Part shown: positions 1-7,914 of the stretch, piece after piece
How the letters are laid out: each line of letters starts with the position of its first letter
How positions within the stretch are numbered: position 1 is the stretch's first letter
Assembly (NCBI GenBank): GCA_963730065.1
Contig: CAVSQL010000001.1
Location: 304,142 to 368,141 of the forward strand
Reading direction: 5' to 3'
Source of the DNA: UBA9676 sp963730065
GTDB taxonomy: Bacteria; Actinomycetota; Actinomycetes; Streptosporangiales; Streptosporangiaceae
DNA: 64,000 nucleotides
Program-made: the position numbers and the translations under genes
The notes under the pieces: model-generated
Databases searched by the model: none
What the model saw: the letters and a program-made list of their open reading frames with translations, nothing else
Told to the model about the DNA's origin: nothing

Positions 1-531
1 CTGGTCGGCGGACGGCTCCTCACCGCGTACCTCACCTATTACGACCACAGGTACAGCCTGTCGCCCCTGGGCCACTCGCACCTGAACGCCTGCTCGAAGA
101 CGGCCCAGCTCGGATTGGGCGGCCCGGCGGTCACGATTCCCAACTGGCCGGCCTTCATCAAGGCGATGCTCGGCTGCCAACCGGCCACCGTGACCGGACA
201 CGCCCAGATCGGCGGGGTGCAGACCACCGTGATCAGCGGGCTGATAGACATCCCACTGTCGAAAGGCTATGCCAGCCTGGTCCACGAAGCCCGGGTGCGC
301 GTCCGGTACGCCCTGTACGTGGACTCCGCGACCTATCTCCCGGTGCGTGTCTACGGCTCGACCCAGACCTACGGCGGCGCGGCCGGTCCCACTGCTAACG
401 CGTACGTGACCCAGGTGCGGTGGCTGCCGCCGACCACGGCCAACATCGCCAAGACACTGGTCACCATCCCCCCCGGCTACCAGCAGGTGAGCTCGCCCGC
501 CAGCCAGCAGCCAGGCGGCACCGCAAGTTAA
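1..531 (+). CDS. C-terminal part of a secreted/lipoprotein-like protein (5' end outside window)
   Basis: The frame is open from base 1 to the TAA at 529-531, giving 176 visible residues; the start lies left of the window. The segment reading YVDSATYLPVRV resembles the C-terminal part of actinobacterial exported proteins with a LolA-like fold, in which a strand ending in YVD is followed by a statement such as YLPVR. The tail is Pro/Ser/Gln-rich and low in complexity. No catalytic motif is visible and no lipobox or signal peptide can be checked because the N-terminus is missing. The function is unknown; the coding call is good because codon use and homology-like strand pattern are continuous. 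Confidence 0.6.
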   Translation: MVGGRLLTAYLTYYDHRYSLSPLGHSHLNACSKTAQLGLGGPAVTIPNWPAFIKAMLGCQPATVTGHAQIGGVQTTVISGLIDIPLSKGYASLVHEARVRVRYALYVDSATYLPVRVYGSTQTYGGAAGPTANAYVTQVRWLPPTTANIAKTLVTIPPGYQQVSSPASQQPGGTAS

Positions 532-1140
532 CTCACCGCTGATCCGGCCCGGCGCCGCCCATTTCGCCGGGCCGGATTAGCCACGCTGGCCACACCCTGC
601 GGCGGGTCGACGGTGCAAGAATCCGGAATATACGCGGAATGATCGTGGCCGTCCGAGAGATCAGCGCTCGAGTCCCAGCAGGCGGCCAGCCCCGACCTCC
701 CGACAGAATCTCCACGATCAAGATCACACCAGCCGTGCCCGCTGGGTGCCCGACGGGAGGAGGACTCGCGGGTAGTCACGGCCACTCAGAGACAGAGCAC
801 CAAGATCCCCGCAGGTCACGGAGTCAGCAGGTGGCAGCGTTACTGCGCCACAGGCTTCCCAAGCTGATAGCGCGGGTTCAGTTCCCCGTCACCCGCTCCA
901 CCGTCACGCGCTCCCGGATAGCCGTGGGCACGCAGCCGCTGAGCCGCCAGGTGCAGCGCCCGTCCGGTATCGCTGCTGGCTTGGCGTGCTGTGTGCCCGG
1001 GCGGCAGCCCGGGGGCGGAGGTGAAGATCGCGGTAATTGGCTGTGACGCAAGGCTGAGGGCGGCACGATCAGCGGCGGCGCTGTCAGGCACCGGATCGGT
1101 GGGGTGCGGAACCGGGCCGGGTGAGGGCGGTAGCAGATCA
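532..1140. other. Intergenic, no gene recognised
   Basis: About 600 bases between the exported protein and the XRE/membrane operon. Several open frames exist on both strands, but their translations are Arg/Pro/Ala-rich without recognisable domains and none has a convincing ribosome binding site. I see no RNA gene or strong hairpin here. Confidence 0.5.
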
Positions 1141-1593
1141 TCAGCTGGCCGGGGATCGTGCTTCGTGCTGGGGGCTGGCGTCGTCGGCTGGGCCTTCTTC
1201 TGCGGTGGTGTAGGTCGACCAGCCGAGCAGTTGCCCAAAGCCGGCGACGGCGAAAATCACCAGGAATGGCCACCACCAGGTGGCCTTGACCGCGACCCCG
1301 ATGGTCACGCCGGTGAAGGCGGCGACCATGGCGAAATTCCAGCCCAGGGCCCGCGACCGCAGGCTGAGCAGCTTCTGGCGCTCGTCGGCGCGGGAACCGG
1401 CCAGCGCGCCCTCGTCGTTGTCTTGCCCGGCCCGTACGTAGGTGGTGATCGCGGCGACGAGCACGGTCACCTCCATGGCGACCGAGAGCTGCCAGGCGTG
1501 GCCGCCGCGCAGGGCCCACGCGGCGGCGAACACCGTCCCGGCCAGGGCGATCCCCAGCGGCTTGCGCAGCCGCGGGCGGATGAGTGCCATCAT
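1141..1593 (-). CDS. Small integral membrane protein, XRE-coupled
   Basis: A 150-aa protein with about four hydrophobic segments (roughly residues 10-30, 33-50, 85-105 and 107-125) and a charged linker between the second and third. The short charged tail is rich in Glu, Asp and Ser. It overlaps the upstream XRE regulator by four bases (ATGA, 1590-1593), so the two are translationally coupled. Pairs of a 65-70-aa HTH regulator and a small DUF2178-like membrane protein are common in actinobacteria and firmicutes; the role of the membrane partner is not known. The DUF2178-like assignment is from architecture only. Confidence 0.7.
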   Translation of the reverse strand: MMALIRPRLRKPLGIALAGTVFAAAWALRGGHAWQLSVAMEVTVLVAAITTYVRAGQDNDEGALAGSRADERQKLLSLRSRALGWNFAMVAAFTGVTIGVAVKATWWWPFLVIFAVAGFGQLLGWSTYTTAEEGPADDASPQHEARSPAS

Positions 1594-1799
1594 GTGCCTG
1601 CCTCCTCATCCTCGGGGTCGAACATTTTGTCGACTGTCAGGCCGAAGAACCGCGCGATCGTGAACGCCAGCGGCAGCGACGGCAGGTAGCGGCCGCCCTC
1701 GATGGAGATCACCGTCTGGCGCGACACGCCCAGCGCCGCCGCCAGCTCGGCCTGCGACATCTCCCGCTGGGTGCGCTGCTCTCTGACCCGGTTCCGCAT
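1590..1799 (-). CDS. XRE-family HTH regulator, YozG-like
   Basis: A 69-aa single-domain regulator. Residues about 14-33 form a canonical Cro/C1 helix-turn-helix (MSQAELAAALGVSRQTVISI), and the tail VDKMFDPEDE matches the small family that controls a neighbouring membrane protein. It is the first gene of a two-gene operon with the overlapping membrane protein. Two direct copies of GTAAAGG-N3-CTTGACA lie directly upstream and probably form both operator and promoter. A TTGACA (-35), 18 bases, TACCTT (-10) would start transcription within a few bases of the ATG, so a leaderless or nearly leaderless mRNA is likely. Autoregulation is an inference. Confidence 0.85.
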   Translation of the reverse strand: MRNRVREQRTQREMSQAELAAALGVSRQTVISIEGGRYLPSLPLAFTIARFFGLTVDKMFDPEDEEAGT

Positions 1800-1801
1800 G
1801 A

Positions 1802-1846
1802 TGTCAAGGTACCTTTACTTCACCAGGGTTGTCAAGCACCCTTTAC
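1802..1846 (-). promoter_or_regulatory. Direct-repeat operator/promoter of the XRE-membrane operon
   Basis: Top strand 1802-1818 and 1830-1846 carry TGTCAAGGTACCTTTAC and TGTCAAGCACCCTTTAC, 28 bases apart. On the minus strand each reads GTAAAGG-N3-CTTGACA. The upstream copy supplies a TTGACA -35, and the downstream copy contains TACCTT 18 bases later, six bases before the ATG. Confidence 0.6.
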
Positions 1847-2214
1847 AACACCGTGCGGTATGTGTGGCGCCGGCAGCGTGATGCCAGGCTCCGGGGGGGT
1901 AATGCCGGGTGCCACACCGGCGCCCGTGCCTGGCCTCTGGTCCCGCGCGGCCGGGATGTGGCGGGCACCAGGACAGTGCGCAACCGGGCGGTCCCGGCGC
2001 CGCCCAGGTCCACGATGAGAGGAGCAGGCGACGGTGGGAGCCGGGCCGTGCCCGCCACGTGCCCGTAAGAGGGGTCACCCACGGCGACTCACGGTCACCC
2101 ACGGAGCAACCAGCACTGGTCTTGACCTGTGCAGCCGCAGGTCCTGCGAACGCGGTCACCTCCTTTGCAAGCAGGGGGTCAGCTCGCGTCAAAGCGCTTG
2201 TGTGGCGGGTACGG

Positions 2215-2292
2215 TCAGGCGGTCTCCGGCTCGCATCGGGGCCGGTACCACACCGACCGGCAGCCCGGCGCGTCGCAGTACACCGCGAGGGT
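2215..2292 (-). pseudogene. C-terminal remnant of small Cys-rich RSVWYRPR protein family
   Basis: The minus strand encodes LAVYCDAPGCRSVWYRPR and a short tail to a stop at 2215. This matches the C-terminal third of the intact 78-aa protein at 61029-61265 (LAVYCAASPGCRSVWYRPR). The N-terminal WWxYPxRCENGHEW block is absent, so this is a fragment. Confidence 0.6.
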
Positions 2293-2330
2293 GCGCAAGC
2301 GCGCCGCGGCCCGCGATCGAGCGCCCGCAA

Positions 2331-2402
2331 GAGGTCCACCTGCACCTGCACGGCGTGAGCGCCGAGGACATCGCCGCTGCCATTCGCCAGCAAGCACCAA
2401 CG
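2331..2402 (+). pseudogene. Fragment of an AICE-type HLHLHG protein
   Basis: The plus strand reads EVHLHLHGVSAEDIAAAI. The same C-terminal pattern (EHLHLHLGGLSPERAEV) ends the AICE gene at 59214-59592. Only about 24 residues are recognisable and no start is visible, so this is a relic. Confidence 0.45.
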
Positions 2403-2678
2403 CCCAGCCATCTACCCCGGAGGAGGCAGGATCACCCGCCCGCAGGCCTGGCCGGGCAGTGCTGCCGAAGGCGAAGGACCGGGCCATCGTCGCTGACCCA
2501 GACCCGGTCCCTCTCCCAAACGCGGGCCGAGACCAGAGCGGGGACAGCCACCTATCAGGCGGACGGGGGCAGTGATCCCGGCACCGCGTACCTTGCCAGT
2601 GAACGCCGCGCGGCTCTGCTGATGCTCTCCACTACCTCTCGGGAGCTTCTGCCAGAGCGGCCAAGCTGCTGACTGAGG

Positions 2679-4247
2679 CTAGGGCTCAGCTAGCCCTCCG
2701 GCGCATGCCGCGGCCGGCACCACACCGGCCGCCAGCGAGATGATGAGCGCGATGCTGATCGGGACGGCCAGTGCGGTGGCCAGGTTCATGCCGGCCATGT
2801 GCCTGGTGATTGTGATCCCGGCGAAATAGGCGGCTGGGATGAACGCGGCGATGGCGCATCCGGTCATGCACAGCACCAGGACCGCAGCGTCGCGGTGCCA
2901 GGTGCTGCCGTGCCGCAGGAGCAGCGTGGTGATGGCTACCGCGGCCATCAGGGCCCACAGCGGGGCTAGCCAGAGCAGGCCGAGGCGCGGCGGGAGTTGG
3001 TGCATCAGCCAGGTGATGACCACCACGCGCGATTCCAGGGCGCGCGGCGGGTGGCCTGTGTTGGGCTGGTAGCTGCCCAGGTAGGTGACCCGGAATTGCT
3101 GGGCGAAGACAGCTGCGCGCTGCCCGACCCTGATGATGCTGGCCGGGTGGGTCAGCAGGAAATGCGCGATGTTGCTCTCGGACAGCTTTGCCTCATACCG
3201 GTGATACAGCAGATCATGCCGGGGGTTCACCTTGCTCCAGGAACTGTGGCGGGCGTACTTGGCCCAGCTGGCAGGCAGCCCGAGTGCGCGTAGATCGGCG
3301 AGGGCATTGTCATGCCTGTTCACGATGTCCCGGAAGATCATGTCGATGGCCTGCTCATGATGCAACCGCGCGGCGTAGCGGCTGGTGCTGTCCCACAGCC
3401 AATAGCCCACAGCCGGCACGGCGATAACCCCGGCAGCCGCAAGTGCCGCTCCCGCCTGCCAGGTCCGAAGCCTTCCAAGCCCACGCCCGCCACCTCGGGC
3501 CACGCCGGCCAGCAGCAGGGTAAGGCAGATAGGCACGGCCAGAACCAGATACTGCTCTTTCGCCAGGGCGGCAAGAAGCCCTCCCGACCCGGCCAAGACC
3601 AGGCCGAATACCGTTTCGCGTGTGCCCCGCCCCAGGTACACCACACCAGCGGCCACCAGCAGCAAGCCGATCAGCGCGGCGGGTTCGCCAAACGGGCTGG
3701 CATAGACATCGAAAAATGCCGCATCGGCCATGATCAGCCACACGCATGCTGCGACTGCCAGCTGAGCCCACGGTCTCAGCCGCAGGCCAGTTGCCAGGCT
3801 GGCGATCCCGAACGAGACGACCACACAGCTCAGCAGGCCGAGCGCGATCAGGTTCAGGGTGCCGGACAGGCCCAGCACCGGCGTCAGCAGCCTGGCCAGC
3901 TCCAGCGGCACAAGCTGCGACGACGGGTACGTGGGATGTCTTGCGCAGCCATGATACGGGGCGTATTCGAAGTAGGCGTAGCTGTAAAAGCGGGCGTAGC
4001 CGGGGGGGACGACAGCCCGTACGCCCAGCCGGCACATCAGCCGACGGCCATCGTGGTTGTCAGCCTGGCCTACCGGCGTGGGAACCAGGAAACGGACGAG
4101 GAACAGCACCAGCGAAACGCCGAAAATCGGCAGCCAGAGACTGGCAAAGCCGGGCAGACGCCGCAAACCGGTGCGAGCAGGCACCCCGCCCGGTGGCACA
4201 CCCGCACTCCCCACCGTCGCCACAGTCTGAGAACCCCGGCCCGTCAC
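2679..4247 (-). CDS. Polytopic membrane protein, GT-C glycosyltransferase-like
   Basis: 522 aa with about ten to eleven hydrophobic segments. After the first membrane helix (about residues 36-57) comes a QADNHD motif (D63, D66) of the kind found in the first extracytoplasmic loop of GT-C-fold polyprenyl-phosphate-sugar transferases and WsfD-like proteins, where acidic residues bind metal or catalyse. The middle of the protein has a soluble-looking loop rich in His, Arg and Asp. It would transfer a sugar from a lipid carrier on the outer membrane face, but neither donor nor acceptor can be told. It stands alone between relic-rich regions. The GTG start at 4247 has only a weak ribosome binding site, so a start slightly downstream is possible. 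Confidence 0.65.
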   Translation of the reverse strand: MTGRGSQTVATVGSAGVPPGGVPARTGLRRLPGFASLWLPIFGVSLVLFLVRFLVPTPVGQADNHDGRRLMCRLGVRAVVPPGYARFYSYAYFEYAPYHGCARHPTYPSSQLVPLELARLLTPVLGLSGTLNLIALGLLSCVVVSFGIASLATGLRLRPWAQLAVAACVWLIMADAAFFDVYASPFGEPAALIGLLLVAAGVVYLGRGTRETVFGLVLAGSGGLLAALAKEQYLVLAVPICLTLLLAGVARGGGRGLGRLRTWQAGAALAAAGVIAVPAVGYWLWDSTSRYAARLHHEQAIDMIFRDIVNRHDNALADLRALGLPASWAKYARHSSWSKVNPRHDLLYHRYEAKLSESNIAHFLLTHPASIIRVGQRAAVFAQQFRVTYLGSYQPNTGHPPRALESRVVVITWLMHQLPPRLGLLWLAPLWALMAAVAITTLLLRHGSTWHRDAAVLVLCMTGCAIAAFIPAAYFAGITITRHMAGMNLATALAVPISIALIISLAAGVVPAAACAGGLAEP

Positions 4248-4904
4248 CAGCCAGCTCGTGACGCATCCAGCCCTGACCTGGCAGCAGGTCCAGCCCTCGC
4301 AGGGCCCAAAAACTCAGCCAGACGCTCCGTTACGCGGAGTCTGCCACCCGGCACACCAGCAGTGGATCGCGCAAGCGCTAAGGACCGGCAAAATCGCTCT
4401 TCGCTATGACCTGGTCAGCCGCAGGTGGTCGCCACCTGCCCGTGAGTAGCAAAGTAGACAGCAGAAAGACCATGCCATCTCCGTCCGTTGCCCTTCAAGC
4501 CGGGCCAGTCTCGCCCCTGAGCAGGGTGGCTGCGGTTAACGGACTGTAGGGATTCCCGCTAACCTTCGTGCCCCGGTTCGTGCCCTGGGCCGGTACCCAC
4601 CGACCGGCCAGGCACCGCCGCACGGGACACGGCCATGTGCCCTGGCGCCCGCGTTTAGTTGCGTCTAGGCGGCGTGTGGCCCATCCTGAGGCGGCTCTTG
4701 GCGCCTAGGTGGTGTCTCCTCCGTGTGCGCGTCTAGAGCTTCCCGGGCCCGTGAGGAGCGCCTGAAACCCCGGGCCGAGCCACAGCCCCACTGCTAGCGA
4801 GATACCGGGCCAGGCGACAAGGCCGATCGGCACCCACCACCATGCGCTCATGTCCGCCTTCACCCAGCGGGCGTCACATCACATACTGGATGCTTACCGT
4901 CCGC
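4248..4904. other. Intergenic, nothing recognised
   Basis: Roughly 650 bases upstream of the GT-C-like gene. Short open frames on both strands have no recognisable domains. I see no RNA gene, repeat array or strong terminator. Confidence 0.5.
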
Positions 4905-5192
4905 TTACGTTCCATTGCACGACGGCACTACCGGCCCGTCAAGGCGTAAAGGCCCGCCCATGGGCACCCATGTCCCCGGCTCGTGCCGCGGCCTGTACCA
5001 GACCGACCAGCAGCCCGGCGAGGCCGCGCAATGCACCGCCAGATGCCCCGGCGCCCCGCCGCCAGCAGTGGCCGCCATCGCCGCAGGGCAGTCACATAGG
5101 GACTAGCTGACCGTGATCAGGCCCGGCGCCCACTCGTGCCCGTTCTCGCACCGGTCTGGATAGCTCCACCACGCGGGACGCCGCACGCCCAT
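4905..5192 (-). pseudogene. Small Cys-rich protein with an internal amber stop
   Basis: From ATG 5190-5192 the minus strand encodes a 95-codon paralogue of the 78-aa protein at 61029-61265: WWSYPDRCENGHEWAPG, a Cys-x-Cys pair, then CWSVWYRPRHEP. Codon 30 is TAG (5103-5105) where the intact copy has TGG (Trp in VSWSLCDC), so one base change breaks the frame; the rest is open to TAA at 4905. Four or more Cys plus His suggest a small zinc-binding fold in the family, but no function is known. It follows a 56-aa gene by 34 bases on the same strand. Confidence 0.75.
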
Positions 5193-5199
5193 GAGCCGA

Positions 5200-5231
5200 T
5201 TTAGAACGGCTCATGTTTAGAACGGCTCATG
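5200..5231. repeat. Tandem 16-bp direct repeat, 2 copies
   Basis: TTTAGAACGGCTCATG is repeated perfectly at 5200-5215 and 5216-5231. The second copy contains the TGA stop (5227-5229) of the upstream 56-aa gene. ATGAGCCG at 5191-5198 can pair with CGGCTCAT of either copy. A related TTCTAA block lies just upstream of the intact paralogue at 61265. Confidence 0.8.
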
Positions 5232-5397
5232 CGACTTCCCGCAGGTGTCGCACGGGTCCCTGGTAGGCCGCCATCATGCGGGCAAGCAGCGCTCCGAGCG
5301 CGGCGCGGTCCTTGTCCCCGTCGTGCTCGTAGAGCTCGCTGATCGTCTGGATAAGCGAGTTGACCAGCAGCACGCGCTCGTGCTCGGTGATCTCCAT
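5227..5397 (-). CDS. 56-aa helical protein, function unknown
   Basis: A short gene from ATG 5395-5397 to TGA 5227-5229, preceded by GAAGGA about eight bases before the start. The protein begins MEITEHERVLLVNSLIQTI and is amphipathic-helical throughout (two helices, rich in Leu, Ile, Ala with scattered Asp/Glu/Arg), with a basic tail VRHLREVA. It lies 34 bases upstream of the amber-mutated Cys-rich gene on the same strand. No domain is recognised. Codon pattern and the ribosome binding site support it as real. Confidence 0.55.
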   Translation of the reverse strand: MEITEHERVLLVNSLIQTISELYEHDGDKDRAALGALLARMMAAYQGPVRHLREVA

Positions 5398-5686
5398 CGT
5401 GATTCATCCTTCGGTGAGTCCGGTGTAGGGCCGGACCTCGAGGTCGTTGAAGGCGTTCGTGGTGCCGCCGCTTTCACGTCAGCAGGCGCCTGGCCAGGGT
5501 CTGGCCCGGCGAACTCATGCCGCGCACCCGCAGCCTGCGCGACGCCCAGGCGATGATGATCAGGCGCTGAACATGGCCCGCTCCGGCCGGCAGCTTCGGC
5601 GACCGATTCCCTGGGGCTGCCCTCAGCCTATATCTGCAATTTAAAACTAGCAATATATTTCTAGAAAATGTGGTAAAGTCTGAAGG

Positions 5687-6052
5687 GTGACGAGCTGGAG
5701 TTTCCTGACCAACCACGCCCGGGTGCTGCTGTGCATCGCGGGCGACCCGGGCATGCGGCTGCGCGACCTCGCGGCCAGCCTGGGCATCACCGAACGCAGC
5801 GCCCACGGCATCGTCACCGACCTGGCCACAGCTGGCTACGTGCTGAAGCAGAAAGACGGCCGCCGCAACCGCTACCAGATCCAGGCCCACCTCCCGCTGC
5901 CCGAACCCACCAGCCAGGAACCCGCCATCGGCGAGGTCCTCGCCCTCCTCGCGGGCGCCAGCGCAGGGAGACAGCTGACCAGAGGAAACCTGCCTGGGGC
6001 CATCGCCGCCGCCGACGCAACACCAACTGAGTCCGGAGGGATCCCGGCATGA
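5687..6052 (+). CDS. Winged-helix (MarR/ArsR-like) transcriptional regulator
   Basis: 121 aa starting at GTG 5687. Residues about 5-65 form a winged helix: NHARVLLCIAGDPG, then RLRDLAASLGITERSAHGIV (recognition helix) and the wing KQKDGRRNRYQIQ. The rest is a short Ala/Gly/Pro-rich tail. This is a well-populated actinobacterial family of single-domain regulators; ligand and targets are unknown. Upstream (5636-5686) is a strikingly AT-rich patch for this genome, with the palindrome TTCTAGAA and a TAAAGT hexamer close to the start, so a nearly leaderless transcript is likely. The stop overlaps the ATG of a truncated sufB by four bases. Confidence 0.8.
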   Translation: MTSWSFLTNHARVLLCIAGDPGMRLRDLAASLGITERSAHGIVTDLATAGYVLKQKDGRRNRYQIQAHLPLPEPTSQEPAIGEVLALLAGASAGRQLTRGNLPGAIAAADATPTESGGIPA

Positions 6053-6141
6053 CGACAATCGCGCACGCCGAACTCGAGGGGCTTGATCGTTACAAGTTCG
6101 GCTGGTCCGACTCGGACGTGGCCGGTGAGTCCGCGCGCCGG
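6049..6141 (+). pseudogene. sufB: 5' fragment of sufB (Fe-S assembly scaffold)
   Basis: ATG 6049 opens the sequence AHAELEGLDRYKFGWSDSDV followed by AGESARR, which is the N-terminus of actinobacterial SufB (HPELEGLGxYxFGWxDSDxAG). SufB is the ~470-aa scaffold of the SufBCD iron-sulfur assembly complex. Homology stops after about 31 residues, at the point where the opposite strand begins to match an ABC permease. Only the start codon region survives, so the fragment cannot make SufB. It overlaps the winged-helix gene by ATGA. Confidence 0.75.
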
Positions 6142-6253
6142 CCGCCGCCGTCAGCACCACACCGCCAATCAGCCCAAGTAACAGCGCCAGCCCCAGCAGC
6201 GGCCGCCACCGCGACCGCAGCCCCGCCCGCAGGGCAAGCCAGACCGACCCCAT
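6125..6253 (-). pseudogene. 5' fragment of an FtsX-type ABC transporter permease
   Basis: Minus-strand ATG 6253 opens MGSVWLALRAGLRSRWRP followed by one hydrophobic helix (LLGLALLLGLIGGVVL) and AAAGAR, the standard N-terminus of large actinobacterial ABC permeases with FtsX domains, which are normally over 800 aa. Homology ends at about 6125, exactly where the sufB fragment on the other strand ends. Downstream residues in this frame are unrelated. A truncated relic. Confidence 0.65.
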
Positions 6254-6255
6254 GA

Positions 6256-6715
6256 GCAGATTCAGCTACCAGCAGCAGTCACCGTCAAGGATGCAGGCAC
6301 CCCTGCCGGGGTGGTGCTGGCGCGCCACGGCATGCGGCGCGGCGCCGTCCCGGGGTGCGCCGCAGGACCGCACCCAGCCCGTCCTTGGTCTTGCTGGCTA
6401 GTGCCTCGATGCGGATGTTTCGGTGGCCGTGGCGCACCGGCTGGACGACACGGCCACCACCTCCACTGCAGAGCTGGGTGGTGCGGTCACTGGCCGAACA
6501 GGCTGGAGTGGGAGCACCAAGAGCGGCCGTGGTGCTCGCTCGGCTGACGCACGCGAGGGGAAGCACCATGGAAGGCTTCGCGCGCCGTATCTACCCTCAA
6601 AGCTATGGGTGAGCACCCGGGTGGTTGCTTGGGGGGCTGGTGAGCCGATGGGCGCGGTCTTGAGCCTGGTCGCGCGCAGCGGCTCGTGCTCGAGCGCGCC
6701 CGGAGCCGTGGAGTG
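6256..6715. other. Intergenic, nothing recognised
   Basis: About 460 bases with short open frames on both strands and no recognisable domain, RNA gene or repeat. Confidence 0.45.
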
Positions 6716-7234
6716 TTACGACCGGTGCTGGGCATCGATTACTCGGACCGCTTCAGCTGCTGCGTCGATGTGGATCGGCGGGCCGACCATCCGGGCGCCG
6801 TGGCGGGCCGCGATGGCTGCGAGCTGCTCCAGGTCCAGTGGTCCCTGCAGCTGGGCGAAGTAGGCGGTCTGCGCGGCGAAGAACTCCTCCATCCCGGCGG
6901 GCATGGCTGCCCCGACGAGGTGCACCGGGCTGGCGGAGACATTGGCGAAGGTGTGCGGGACCTGCCGGGGCAGCCAGGCGAAGCAGCCCGGGCCCAGGTC
7001 GTGCCGCTCCTCGCCTACCTGGATCAGCAGGTGGCCTTCGACCACATAAAAGCACTCGTCGGCAGCCTCGTGGACGTGCAGCGGCGGCCCCGGGGTCATT
7101 GGCCCCAGCACGCCCTCGGACACGGTGAGCAGGCCGCCGGTGTCGGCCGCTCCGGCCTTGATCGTCGGGAAGGTACCCGGGTGGCTGCGGGCCTGGCCCG
7201 GCGCCAGCACATACGGTGCTGCTTGCTGGTTCAC
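6716..7234 (-). CDS. Cupin-domain protein
   Basis: 172 aa from GTG 7232-7234, chosen because AAGGAGG sits six bases upstream; a TTG 24 bases further up lacks one. The cupin motifs are clear: GPPLHVHEAADECFYVVEG (motif 1, HxH and E) and, later, PRQVPHTFAN (motif 2 His). The C-terminal part (AYFAQLQGPLDLEQLAAIA) is helical, as in many actinobacterial single-cupin quercetinase/germin-like proteins. Metal binding is expected; substrate unknown. It is divergent from a TetR regulator, and two identical palindromes between them mark it as the regulator's target. Confidence 0.85.
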   Translation of the reverse strand: MNQQAAPYVLAPGQARSHPGTFPTIKAGAADTGGLLTVSEGVLGPMTPGPPLHVHEAADECFYVVEGHLLIQVGEERHDLGPGCFAWLPRQVPHTFANVSASPVHLVGAAMPAGMEEFFAAQTAYFAQLQGPLDLEQLAAIAARHGARMVGPPIHIDAAAEAVRVIDAQHRS

Positions 7235-7243
7235 GGCAACCTC

Positions 7244-7294
7244 CTTGACAGGTGTCAAGCCCGAGAGTAGGAGCTATGCTTGACAGGTGTCAAG
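7244..7294. promoter_or_regulatory. Paired TetR operators between cupin and TetR genes
   Basis: CTTGACAGGTGTCAAG occurs at 7244-7259 and 7279-7294. It has perfect 7-bp arms (CTTGACA/TGTCAAG) around GG, and the centres are 35 bases apart. The first copy abuts the ribosome binding site of the cupin gene. The second contains the GTG start of the TetR gene, with TATGCT (7274-7279) as a possible -10 giving a leaderless transcript. Confidence 0.85.
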
Positions 7295-7883
7295 CACGCG
7301 GGCGCGGATTCTCGGCACCGCGCGGGAGCTCACCGAACAGCACGGCACGGCCCCCACCATGTCGGCGCTGGCGCGCGCGGTCGGCATCTCCCGCCAGGCG
7401 CTATACCTGCATTTCCCCGACCGTGCCACCCTGCTGCTCGCCCTCGTCGCGCACATCGATGAGAAGGAGCAACTCCAGGACGGCATCGCCGCCGTCCGCC
7501 AAGCCCCCGACGCCGCCGGCTCGATCCGGGCCTGGGCCCACATGCAGGCCTGGCACAACCCGAAGATCGCGGCGCTGGCCCGGGCCCTGGACGACTCCCG
7601 GCACACCGACCCGGCCGCCTCTGCCGCCTGGCGTGACCGGACCGGCAACCGTATGCGCGGAGCCATCTCCATCATCGAGCGGCTGCGCGCAGAAGGGCGG
7701 CTCGACCCGACCTGGACCACCACCGAGGCCGCAGCCCTGCTGTGGGAGCTGACCTCGTTCCACGTCTGGGACGACCTGGTCAACGACGCCCAGATCGCAC
7801 CCGACCGTTACATCGAGATCATCACCACCGCGGCCCTTAGCACGCTTGGCACACCCATGCCGCGCCAGGCAAGCAGCTCATGA
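7287..7883 (+). CDS. TetR-family regulator
   Basis: 198 aa from GTG 7287. The N-terminal HTH is typical: ILGTARELTEQHGTAPTMSA, then LARAVGISRQALYLHFPDRA. The rest is a helical ligand domain. The gene is divergent from the cupin-domain gene. The start codon lies inside the second of two identical operators, so repression would block both genes. A likely -10 (TATGCT) ends eight bases before the GTG, which implies a leaderless mRNA. The inducer is unknown; being paired with a cupin oxygenase suggests an aromatic or quercetin-like compound, which is only inference. Confidence 0.88.
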   Translation: MSSTRARILGTARELTEQHGTAPTMSALARAVGISRQALYLHFPDRATLLLALVAHIDEKEQLQDGIAAVRQAPDAAGSIRAWAHMQAWHNPKIAALARALDDSRHTDPAASAAWRDRTGNRMRGAISIIERLRAEGRLDPTWTTTEAAALLWELTSFHVWDDLVNDAQIAPDRYIEIITTAALSTLGTPMPRQASSS

Positions 7884-7914
7884 CGGTGATGTTCTTGACG
7901 TCAGCTGCTCGCCC

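Larger units (their letters stand above)
1847..2678. other. Gene-poor stretch with relic fragments
   Basis: No intact gene is recognised in about 830 bases. Two short relics are entered separately: a C-terminal piece of a small Cys-rich protein (2215-2292, minus) and a piece of an AICE-type HLHLHG protein (2331-2402, plus). Both families recur in the AICE at 59-61 kb, so this may be the scar of a related element. Confidence 0.5.
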
